DNA of 64,000 nt from Membranipora membranacea. Its lineage: Eukaryota > Bryozoa > Gymnolaemata > Cheilostomatida > Membraniporidae. The position numbers and the translations under genes are program-made. Below, piece by piece: positions 12,303 to 22,920 of the stretch (its first letter is position 1; each line of letters begins with the position of its first letter). Location: assembly GCA_914767715.1 (NCBI GenBank), contig OU612065.1, positions 12,648,001-12,712,000 of the forward strand, written 5' to 3'. Under the pieces are notes generated by a model. The model saw only the letters and a program-made list of their open reading frames with translations. It searched no databases and was not told the origin of the DNA.

Positions 12303-12499
12303 TGTCAGCATTGTGTGACGAATCAGTACCACCATTAGCCAAAGAATTTACTGCTAGGCTGTGAGTGTGGATATATATGGACCATATCAGCAGAATAAGA
12401 GAAATATGCTCTGCTGCATTTTGATGGTTGCTTGTGCTCCTATCAGAATAGAAAGCAGCATTTGCAGAAATTTGCAGCATTGGGCGCCTGCATGTAAAC

Positions 12500-13030
12500 C
12501 AAACTGCCTGAAGATTGGCAGTCATCAGGGGGTCAGTATGGAATAATGCATTGCTGAAGCGCCAAAAATAACACCAGCGACTAATGCATACTTGCTGGCA
12601 GTTTTCCCAAACCTGGGAGGCAAGGGAAACAAAGCAATCAGGTTTAGGCATCACAATAGTTATAATCCAGCTCAAACACTGTGCAGGCATTCTAATTCCT
12701 TTAGAAGTATACAATGGCCCTAGTCAGCCGGAAACAATAGCTTTCTTCACACATGAGATTGTTCCCTGAATGTGTCCAATCTGAGGAGTTATAAAAATTT
12801 CGACACAGTCCTAAATGCGTGTACATGGCACGGCAATAATCCATGAAATTCACAACCAAGACCAATGAGTAAGTAAAATCTTTGGCAAGACTGTACCAGT
12901 GAATTGTGATGTGCATCGTTGCGTCACAAAGGTGACACCTATAAGTAGCTTTCAAAGCCTTGTAAGCAGCCTTGAAATCCAGTTTCACCATTACACATTT
13001 TGGAGTATTTTTCCAGCAGTTAATCCACAC
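12500..13030 (-). pseudogene. Possible decayed non-LTR reverse transcriptase fragment
   Basis: On the minus strand around 12985 the translation reads VMVKLDFKAAYKAL. This resembles the first catalytic block of non-LTR reverse transcriptases (K-[LI]-D-F-x-x-A-[FY]). About 450 nt downstream another frame shows a DPL motif that could be a remnant of the Q-G-D-P-L block. Frames shift and stops intervene, so nothing functional is encoded. The resemblance is short and could be chance. Confidence 0.22.
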
Positions 13031-13802
13031 ATCGGTTGCTTGAGTATCTCACAGATAAGGTAATAAGAAACGGAAGCACCACTCCCAACAACATCACTCT
13101 TTCATTTACGCCGCCCACTCTTATACTGATACTTATACTGAAACCTGCAATGCTGGCAATTTGTCAAATAATGATCTTAGTTTAGATTACAGATGCAGAT
13201 ATACATCAGCTATCTAGCGTAGATAGGAAATAGTACAACTAATTGGCCCCCATGTAACTCACATTAGGTTATTCAATAAATAGATCATGTTTATTGAGAG
13301 ATTTTCCTGCCACACAAAAATGAACAAAAAGTAAAGATCATAGCCAAATGTACAGAGCAGGTCCTTCACAAAAAAAGTATTTGAATTAAACCAAGTGATG
13401 TTAATTAAACTCAATCAATTTAAACTGATCATAATTATACAGCCTTGACCTCTTAAGAAAAGAATTAATGGAATATAGCTTAAGTGAAACAAACTGTGAA
13501 CAGCAGGCAATATGTTCAATAAGCATGGAGTAGAATTATTATGAAAATGACACTATACAACCAGGAGAGCATCCCTTGGACTACGCTAGGTAATGTGACT
13601 AGCAAAGTTTCACACTTTCAGGAGAGAGAAAGTCAAGGTTGATGCATATAGAGCTCTTCATTCTATGATTGATATAATTTCAAAAAGCAATGGGAAACAA
13701 TGGTAGTAAATCAAGGTCAATATCGCTACATGTCCAATGGAATATTTGACTACCATGCTGAATAGAAGATTTTAATATTAACATTTCTGAGGTTTTTGTA
13801 GA

Positions 13803-16800
13803 TCAGTCTATCTTTACTGTAGAGTATATTTTATGTACGAAAAACCCGGTACCAACATATCCGACTGTTCCTAAAATACAAGAAAAAATGAAGCATAAGT
13901 ATCAGTTTATGGCTGGAGATGAATACGTTGAATATGCTGGCAGCAAAATTGTGAAAAAGGTGCAGTGCTTTTGTAAAATACAAAACATCCACAAATTTAC
14001 ATTCTCCCATCTTCATTTCTTTAGCCACATGATTATAGAGACTCAAACATATTCATTGCCCACAGTATAAATCCTACTGTACTGTGTATATTGACTTCGA
14101 ACAGCAAAGTTTCAAAAGTTGCAATACTACAAATTGAAATTGAAGTAACCGGAATATTGCATACAAATCAAAGTAGAAACACCTACCTGCCATCATGCCT
14201 AGAGCCGAGCTGAATAATGCCATGTACCCGAAGTAAAATGTAGTTTGGAACAATCCGTACATCCTACAAGCAAATAAACACAGAACCATAAGGAGACTAT
14301 AAACTGGTGATGCGAATGTTACAACATGGTTGGTAACTTGGTTAACTATGCACGGAAAGGAAATTCCATATAATTAAATTGTGAAGCAGTGCAGAAGCCT
14401 TGTAATCCTGGCTTGCTGCGCAGAAATCATCATCTGAGTTTTCTCGTATTCAACATTACATGAAAGTTGAGCGGAAAACTCCAAGATAAAGGAGTACATG
14501 TATGATAAATATATTCTGGCATTTATACAGATCATTAAAATATTATCTCGATCGACTCAGCTGTAAATCAATCGCAACAAAACAAACATAGAGAGCGTAA
14601 TGTCCCCTTGAGTGTGTGTGTAGTGGGGAGTAGCAAAATGCTGCAGACCGGTACAATGTTTACAAGCACTTTACTATGAATGATATCTTTGGGTCAAGAT
14701 TCCATGAGTTTCTAAAGGAGAGTTTTACCTTATAGTGAGACCTTATCTCAACTTCATGTGTTTGTTCCTACCGGGCAAATGAACTTGAGGTGTAAAGCTG
14801 GAGGGTTGGAAATATGGAATAATGAGGGATACTTACTTGGTTTTGAAGAAGTAATAGTAGAATGCATACATATAGATATAGAGAGCGATTGATGCAGCTG
14901 ATGAGAAACTGGTCCACTGCCTGCAACATGATCAGTTCAGGAGATTATAACTTGAACAACGTCTCATAAGAAAATTGGACTGCATGGCACACGGTCCTAT
15001 CCACAACAATCACAAACAGTTACAATGATACCTAGCCCGTCTCGACAACCATTACTTATGATATTTGTGACAATGTTGCATTCAAGCATGTGTTCTCTTT
15101 ACTGAGCTCTCATTTTCCATATGCTTATATCTTAGCTTTTTCATTGATTTGGGATTAGTTTGTTTCACTGGTATTTTTTTTCAACAAATGCCAGTGAAAC
15201 ACATGCCTCTTCCATATGCAAAACCATCATATCTCAATATTCATCAAGGTTGAAGAATTTTAATGAGCAGAGGAGACAATCTGTGAGATATTCACAGCGA
15301 TACTTACCATCTGTAGTCCTCAGCATTGAGCAGGAAGTAAGTACATACTATGGTAACACACACAGTAACGATGATCATGATTACGAATACAAGCATCATG
15401 AATCCATAGACATAGTAGATCTTATAGGCCCAGAAAGATGTGAAGATGAAGTACCTACAAATGAAATAAACAATTGCTCAATTCATGTACATGAACCAAC
15501 AACTCCCAAACTTTACTTTTTCAACTCAACTTTTTTAGAATCATTTATGTAGAAAATTTACCATCATTTCAATGTTCAATCACTATTTATTTTATCACTT
15601 TTTATCTTGGCAGACCATATCACCCTGGTAGGATGGGTGATAGCAAGCTAAAGAAATTGTAAAAAAAAGGGAGACAATGAATTTAGGGGAAAAAAGAGGA
15701 GGAAAACATTTTTTTATATCATCTGAAATCATTCCACAACTCACATTTCAATAAATATTGATCCGAAGGGTAGCACACCACCTAGAAGTGTGATGACTGC
15801 TGGCTCCATGAACCACTTCTTTTCAGGGATAGGTCTCGGCACAGCGTTGATACGACACGGGAAGTTAGCCTGTCCAGAGAGGTTACGGCCAAGCACAGTA
15901 CCAACCAGGGTCAGGGGCAATATCACAAATAAACAAATGCAGGCAATCGCCACCTGGAACGAGAAGAAGAATGGCTATAGACATTGGCTGGAAATATCAA
16001 CAATGACTAAAAGAGAGATAGAATGAAAATTTAAACATGGACTGACTGGCAGGTCAAATAAGCGACATGTCCTTGGGTATTTCAAATTTAGGATCTTTGA
16101 GCAGTGAGTGAAAATCATCAATTTGAAATAGGTCTATCATCATCTATTTATATCAGTATCAATTACGTACATGCTATGAGTCTTGTATATATCCGAGGTT
16201 ATATGTTTGAGGGAATGGGCAATATTATGCGAAAATTTTCAAAATGGAATTTCGCATCAAGTGATTTAATTTGTGACGCAGGTAAGAAGCATTTCAGTCA
16301 AATCCATGAATCCATTAATTATTTCACAGGGCTGACAGCATGTACAAAAAAACTACCATAATGTTTGACAGAGCATAGTCACCTATATCAACACAATATA
16401 CTGCTGGAGTTAACTTTGCCCCATCCTAAATTTGATCCATTTACAACAAAATTGTGTGGTAAAAGACCTACCATGGTGCCGAATGGAATGGCTCTCGAAG
16501 CATGATAATAAATAGCTATGAAGTTGATGGTGAAAGCCATAACACAGACATTGAGAGGTAACAGTGCAGCGCTAACTACCATCTGCTTAATCCACTGCTT
16601 ACCTAAAATTTAAAAAAGAAGATGACAAGTCACACCCATATTTATCCACAATATTCTCACCCTCTCATCGGTCAGGCAGATCAAGAAGATGGTAAAGACC
16701 TTGGTGCGGAATACTTGCTGAACGTTCTTAGTAGAGGGCCTGCCTCCAGAGAAGCAAGCACAATAGCAGCAAACACAATCAAGTTTTCCCACAATTATTC

Positions 16801-19800
16801 TCAATTGGGATTCTATACTGTAACAGGGGTATCAGATATGAGCTTTTAGTAAGATAATTGCAGTGTTTGTGGATGCTGGCAACATGACTATTCATGACAA
16901 TTAGTCACACAATTCTGAGTAATTTGACTGCGTGGATCTTGCCACAAATCAAATCAAGCATCATTACTGCCGATGAAGTTACCAAATAACAAAGTTACTA
17001 TTAGTATGCATCAACTTAAAATTATGCTGATAAAGGTGCCACTAATAAGCTACTCCTTAATATGCGCTTGAAACCTTATCATAGCATCTAAAAACTCACC
17101 ACCAAGCCTAGAGTAGAGACTTCCGCCAAAGTAGCCATTAACTGGCGATGTAGCAGCATATACAAATATGGCTGTGCCGAGTAGCGAGCCTCTCTCCTGA
17201 TATAAGTCACCAATCATAGCAAAGCTGATGACGCAGGCAGCTACACTGATGAGCTGATATCCGCTGCCGATTAGAGATGAGAATAGTAGAGGATATGCTG
17301 GAGCTCTGAATACATCTCCATGTACCTGCTTCCAACCATACTCATCGCCCAGGTCCTTCTCCTAAAATATCATATAAATAGTTGTGAGACCTCACCACGA
17401 CTTCCTGCTCTCATAGATTTAAAATTAAAATTCAATCAGTTTAACTCACCACAGCAGCATAAAATAGATTACTCTGCCACACTACATGATATAACTGCAC
17501 ATCATTGCTAAATAAGACATGAGGACTCACCATCTCATCAAGCTCATCATCCTTGCTATATCTGGCGTAGTCTTTGCGCAGAGTTCTCAGCAGAATCATA
17601 CTGACCAGCCCAACCAGGAATATAACCATCATAAAGGAGTTAAATATCGAGAACCAGTGGATTCTGTGCTGGAAAAAGTTTGGGTCCAGATACTTGTCGA
17701 ATCTATCTTCAAACTCCACTGTGGACGGCTTCCATATCACCTGGGAGTGCAAAATAAAATTGAAATTATCAAAAAGCCTGGTGAATGAAAGATTCGTTTT
17801 ATCATCTTTCATAAGACAGTATGTCAAAAGTTTAGCACGGCCATCTCTTCGGTGAGACATTTCTAGCCAAATTCTTACAATAACTTTACACATTACGATC
17901 TTCAAACTAGGCTGATTTGTCTCCAATTAATACACTGAGAATGCTATCGCCTCGTCATGCAATGAGTAGTTTCATTACAAGATACGTAGGACCAATAATC
18001 CTTCCCCAGGAAGGAGCAATCAAATGACTATATCGATATTTTATAATGAAAAACCCTCACAAGGTTGTCTGTGGACTACCAAAGCATATACATAGAATAA
18101 TCATTACCTCATAGGAGAATGAGATTTGTGCATCTTTGGTTATGTGGACTTTATCATCACTTGTCAGATTGACATCGACAATCTGTTGGCCATTGAATCC
18201 AATCTCCAACTTTTTATGAGTCCACACATGGTGTTCCCCATCTTTTGTGTCACCAACTATACCTATACAAAAATCATATTCATACTATTAAATCATTTTC
18301 ATTTTAATTTCATTCCTGACCAGCAAAATCTTTCAACAAACCAAGCTGGTAAATCTCTGTAGCTTGTGCAAGTCCAGTGGTCATGTGCCCCAGTGGACTC
18401 GACCACTGGACTTGCACAACCAACAGAGGGCCTATGTAGTAAAGAGCAGTTCTCACCAATAAAGCCAAAGATTGAAGGTATGATATGTACAGAGCCTCAG
18501 TTTGAACCATTTCCAACGCATTCTAAGCTGTCGATATTAACAAATCACAACGAATCAAAGTTCAGTATGTCCTGTAGCCTTACAGTGAGTGAAGAAGTGC
18601 CATTTCTAGATTTAAAATCCTGTCAGCTATCTCCAAACTCATGGGATGAATTTGGGAAGACAATATGATATTAAGCTCCACGTCACATTCTAAATGAAAT
18701 ACATTTGCCTTGTAATTAATTTACAGACCAGAGTCATTGACTTACCCCATATAGGTAAATCGTCCATATACATCTGATACCAATAGTGGTTTTTGACAGC
18801 ATAATTGAGGGCAAATAATTTTGTATCATCCAGAGATATTGAACAGTATTTAGTTTTTGGGACATCCTCTGCAAGAAAAAACCAAAATATAAGTATGAAT
18901 AAATCTGACCGGATGTACTTGAGGTTCTTTTTTTTCACTTAACTTTATGAACTTATGAACACAGACAAAACATCATTTGAGTCAATAGGGCCTGCAGATG
19001 ATACACATTGTGTTTGATCATGGAAGATTGCCTCCTGCCCAAAACCATTCATGTGTGGAAACAAAATGCATGAGGGGTTTACATTGTGGCAAAAGTCAAC
19101 TATCAGTTTTCATCAAAGCAAATAGATCAAACAAGTGTCACTCAGACTGATGATGTCTGCTACAAAAGATAGCACTGGTAGAGACAGATTTCAACCTGCA
19201 TGTGTTGTCTACTCACTTTTGAAGTCTATATCAAAACCACTGTATTCCAGCTCTGTACCTTGGAGGGCTTCCCCCAAGGTTTCGTGGTAATGGCCTATTG
19301 AGGTTTTCGGTCCTGCACAAAATGGCAGCGAATAATACTCATATGTTTCTTGTCTATTATTGTAAGGCCCAACAGTGTTCATCCATAATACTACTTCTTC
19401 TTCATCTTTATACTGAAAAAGAAAAGAAAAACAAGAGTTGATTGTTAAAAGGTTTAAGTGCCACTCCCAGTATATCAGCTGTTAGACCAGATTATTGACT
19501 AGGCACGCCCTAGTTTCAATGAAATTGACCACAAATGGGCCAATTTTTCATCTGAGAGAAAGAGAGACACCTTTATGGGTGAATACAGATAAATAAATGA
19601 ATCAGGTTAGGGTCTCCACTGGAATGTAACAAGCCCTATAATTTAGTGATTTGAATGGTTAGATAAAAGTCGTATTCACCGTTTTATTGGTGGTACATGT
19701 ACTGTGTGCTTCCAGTGATATCCAACATACCAGTATGATAAATTTCAACTCAGTTTTTCGGGACAGTCTAAGACCACCAATCTCAGCGTGCCTTTGGTAC

Positions 19801-21436
19801 TGGGGGTTTCATATGAATGAATCATACATGCATGCAATATAGAGCCTGTCTATTTTAAAATAGTAGTCTGTCTAACTGCCATACTGGCAGTCACTTCCCA
19901 CACAATCCACAAAGCATGCAACGGGTCTTGTTTGCCAAGCAAATACAGATGTGTCAGCGAAAAGGTAACAAATTCATTGGTGTGAGTGATATTAAATTGA
20001 AGGAGCTCCTGAGTCTGCTCATTGTCTATACCATCCAGTGGCGTATATTAGCACTCACGGCCCTGAATAGCTCAGTGTGTAGAGCGTTCGCCTAATAATC
20101 ACTGTTAATAAGATTGTTGTGGGTTCGAATCCCAACAAAGTCAGTTTTTTTTTCAAATGGGTGCTTTATAACTGGAGCATTTTTACCGTAATCTTCTACT
20201 GCTATTGAGTTGTTTTCTGAAAGTACCCAACAGCTCAGTGAGCTATTGAAATACCTCTCTGCTTGCACTATTTTGCTACCGATATGCAAAAATTTCCGTG
20301 GTGGGAGGGCGATTAAGCGCCCCTCCCACACCCTCCCCGCCTACGGCGTGTGGATCGGGCTGCGCCCGATTATTATGCTCATCTCTGAAAAGTCAGTGAG
20401 TGAAATTTTTTAGAATATACGCCCCTGATACCATCTAATCAGATAAAAAACTGTCCTTGCTAACTTCGGTGACTCGGTAACAAGGGTCAACTTACGTACT
20501 TACGAAATTATAATACTGAGCCAATGCCGCATAAAAGAGCCTTTCAATTAGAACAAGCGAGGATTTTTGTGCCAAATCCTTGCCCATTGCCAGTTTGGTC
20601 TTCGGAAAATTTATTCCCCCAACTTTTACTCAGAAGATGCATAGAACTATCAATATATGAGTGAATTGATTTTGGCAAGGATCGATGAAATAGTGCTTTT
20701 GGTTTTTAATTAAGAGACACCAGGTTACATATTCCCAAGAAAATCAGAACACAGACAAGACTGCGGGTCACTCTTTTTATTTTTGAGTTAGCTAACTTAG
20801 TGGCAGTTCCGGACATTGTTTTAGTGTTGACAACAGGCCACCACCTATCGCGATGGAAAGTGGTCTTTAAGTTCATTCTTCAAACTATGGTCAAGAAAAC
20901 CAATCTTAAAGTAAATAGTCTTGCTAGTGAAGTTCAGTTGGTAACTCCTAGGTTGATAATGACTAATAATGAAATAAACTTAAAGACAGAGGACACACAG
21001 AGCACCTGCTAGGCTACTACAAAAAGACAGTCGAATCTAATATTATCACTGAATGTCATTATAAAGTAGTAGAATAATAGTTCATCACTGTCATCTTGTC
21101 ATGTGTGATCAGGAAATGACACTTCACTCACTTCAGTACACATCATCATCATCATACATACATTTCACTGCTTCTTAATGCTTCTATTCTGGATGCTATT
21201 AGGCAACTTGAGTGAAAGGAAGTTAAAAATCTGTTGGATATGTGACCATTTGTTACCAAATTCCATAACTCTGTCACAGAATAACATACCAAACCAATTG
21301 GTCCCTGATTAAAAGTCAGCAAACTGAGTGAGACTAAACTATACATTTTTGTACTTACTATGTGATCATGTTCATCAGTTGTTACAGGGCTGAGCAGTGA
21401 TAAGAATAAAAAAGCTAACAGAGTAATTGACAGCAT
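13803..21436 (-). CDS. TM9SF3: Transmembrane 9 superfamily member 3, complete, 12 exons, 579 aa
   Basis: The exons in coding order are 21359-21436, 19217-19412, 18746-18868, 18108-18262, 17531-17740, 17100-17361, 16472-16602, 15745-15953, 15308-15454, 14837-14920, 14187-14263 and 13803-13870. They sum to 1740 nt, in frame. The protein starts with a signal peptide ([17 protein letters not shown]), then [21 protein letters not shown] lumenal domain follows ([35 protein letters not shown]). A first hydrophobic helix comes next ([18 protein letters not shown]), then [15 protein letters not shown] and the multi-span block ([30 protein letters not shown]). The C-terminus is KIYSTVKID. It follows human TM9SF3 (589 aa) nearly throughout, more closely than TM9SF1/2/4. 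The family acts in the Golgi and endosomes in membrane protein sorting. The terminal K-I-D fits the KXD/E COPI-type retention motif described for the family. Confidence 0.96.
18354..18429. repeat. Intronic foldback, 19 bp perfect inner stem (pre-miRNA size)
   Basis: TTGTGCAAGTCCAGTGGTC (18364-18382) is followed by an 18 nt loop and its exact reverse complement (18401-18419). Beyond two single mismatches the stem continues for about 7 bp (18354-18360 with 18423-18429). It lies in a TM9SF3 intron. It could be a small-RNA precursor or a short palindromic transposon. Confidence 0.6.
20036..20427. mobile_element. hAT-like MITE, 392 bp, with 8 bp target duplication and internal tRNA-like segment
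   Basis: The element starts CAGTGGCGTATATT and its right end, reverse-complemented, starts CAGGGGCGTATATT, a 13/14 terminal inverted repeat. It is flanked on both sides by ATACCATC (20028-20035 and 20428-20435), a perfect 8 bp target-site duplication. An 8 bp duplication and a CAGxGGCG terminus are typical of hAT elements. No transposase is encoded, so it is non-autonomous. Inside are a tRNA-like stretch (20059-20142), a GC-rich palindrome around GTGGGAGGG...CCCTCCCAC (20301-20329) and a short hairpin ATCGGGCtgcGCCCGAT. It sits in the first TM9SF3 intron. Confidence 0.85.
20059..20142 (+). other. tRNA-like segment with Pol III A and B boxes, inside the MITE
   Basis: TAGCTCAGTGTGTAGAGC matches an A box and D arm (GCTC/GAGC stem), and GGGTTCGAATCCC is a perfect B box and T-loop. 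A CTAATAA loop would give an AAT anticodon, as in tRNA-Ile. The acceptor arms (GGCCCTG and CAAAGTC) pair poorly and the region after the anticodon is too long, so it is not a working tRNA. It is best read as a tRNA-derived (SINE-head-like) sequence captured in the MITE. Confidence 0.7.
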
Positions 21437-22920
21437 ATTGTCATTGATAGAATGTTTTATACAGTTCCTAGCTCCTAACTAGAGGAGTCGAAGATGGCTT
21501 GGATGAACTTTGTTACTACTATCAGTCGGCTTCAACCATTTTCCTTCTTTTTACTTCTATATAAGCATCAAGCCACGTCGTAACGACCAATAGGAGGCGC
21601 TCTATTGTTATTGTTTACATTGAGGTTTTCCACAACTCTTCTATAAGTTTTCGGTTAGGTTTCCCAATGGTTTGACAAGTTTTCTTATAATATAATACTA
21701 AATAAACTGTTAAAGGCATTTATAAGACACTAGCCAATCTATCTTGTCAAGACAGGCTAATTACACACAAGGCAGCCTTGTATGTGAAGCATTGCCCAAT
21801 GATCACAGAATCCTGCCAAGCCATACTACCGTAATGACTATCAAACTTGTGATACACGCTTACTGTTTACCTATAAAAAAGGTGATCGCTGCTTGGTGTT
21901 AATACCGATAAACACCTTCTTTCATGGCTGGGCAGACTGTCTGGGGTTAGTTAGTTGGTATATTTTTTTTTGCCGACGTAATCTCCACTTCTTAATGTAG
22001 AAGGTTCTGGAAATGTGGCAGCTCATGGTCCGTTTACGTCCCTATGTCGGCTAGGGTGAATGACCCGCGACAGCCAAATCAGGTAGTACTACAAACAGTG
22101 GCACCCGGTGGGGCTCGAACTCAGGAACTAATGATCCTGAGTCCAACGCACCTGACACTGAGCTATACCACCATATTATACTTTAAGTTTTACATAATAG
22201 GTATATCATAAACACTATAGCTATATACATTGAATCAGTTTATTTGGTGTGCGAGCACTGAGTGAAAAGCAATTCTAGTGACATCACTTTTGGATGTAAA
22301 AGTAGTCATGTATCTCAAGTGTTAAAATGGGCCAAATCTACATTCTATAGCGCTCATAAATTTTAAAGTCGTTTATATAAAGAAAGGATGTGGAGTTTGG
22401 GCATATCTTCAAAGTTTTCAGTTAGAATATGCATTAGACAGTGTAAAACAGTATATACATCTATATTTACATTTTATACAATGTATCAATCACCAAAATT
22501 ATGGAACAGAGTAACTTGAAAGTTCAAAAAAATTTCACAAAACAACTAAATATAATAAAGACATTCCTTATAATAAGAGAACAACCATAACTGCCCACAT
22601 GACTGTCTATCACTAAGCGTGTGTGTCGATAAAATAAATCTCAAAAATACAGCATGCATTGTGAGAATAAACTGAAAATAAACATGCAAATTTTACAGTA
22701 TGGTAATATATAGGTGCATCCTCAATGAAATTCTTCTTTGAATGGAAATCAAATTCATCATTAACACTCATTAACTTGCATACTGCCTTCAATATTAGTG
22801 TATGCCAAAATAACTGCAGCATCACAATTAGATAGCTGAATAAATAGGATCATGATCCGTCAATCATATCATTACCACCATAATACAGACAAAACTTATT
22901 GAGCCTATAGCTCAAACTTT
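21437..22920. other. Gap between TM9SF3 start and L3MBTL end
   Basis: The stretch holds the TM9SF3 promoter side (a CCAAT core at 21587-21591 is the only recognisable motif), the SINE at 21962-22174 and presumably the 3' UTR of the L3MBTL-type gene. No other gene is supported. Confidence 0.4.
21962..22174 (-). mobile_element. tRNA-derived SINE, minus strand
   Basis: Read on the minus strand from 22174 the sequence starts GGTGGTATAGCTCAGTGTCA (A box), followed by GAGTTCGAGCCCC (B box). A pseudo-acceptor TGCCACT can pair with GGTGGTA. An unrelated body of about 110 nt follows and ends in an A-rich tail (GGCAAAAAAAAATA). A head with two Pol III boxes, a body and an A tail is the SINE layout. 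I could not define a target-site duplication, so the borders are approximate. It lies upstream of TM9SF3. Confidence 0.65.

Larger units (their letters stand above)
12074..13802. other. Gap between the 180-aa gene and the end of TM9SF3
   Basis: No intact gene is seen. The stretch holds the repeat at 12257-12302 and the doubtful reverse-transcriptase remnant. Part of 13290-13802 is probably the 3' UTR of the minus-strand TM9SF3 gene; TTTATT at 13290-13295 (AATAAA on the minus strand) is a candidate poly(A) signal. Confidence 0.45.

Noticed and set aside
20059-20142. Functional tRNA-Ile gene
   Set aside because: The A and B boxes are good, but the acceptor stem is broken and the variable region too long, and it lies inside a MITE.
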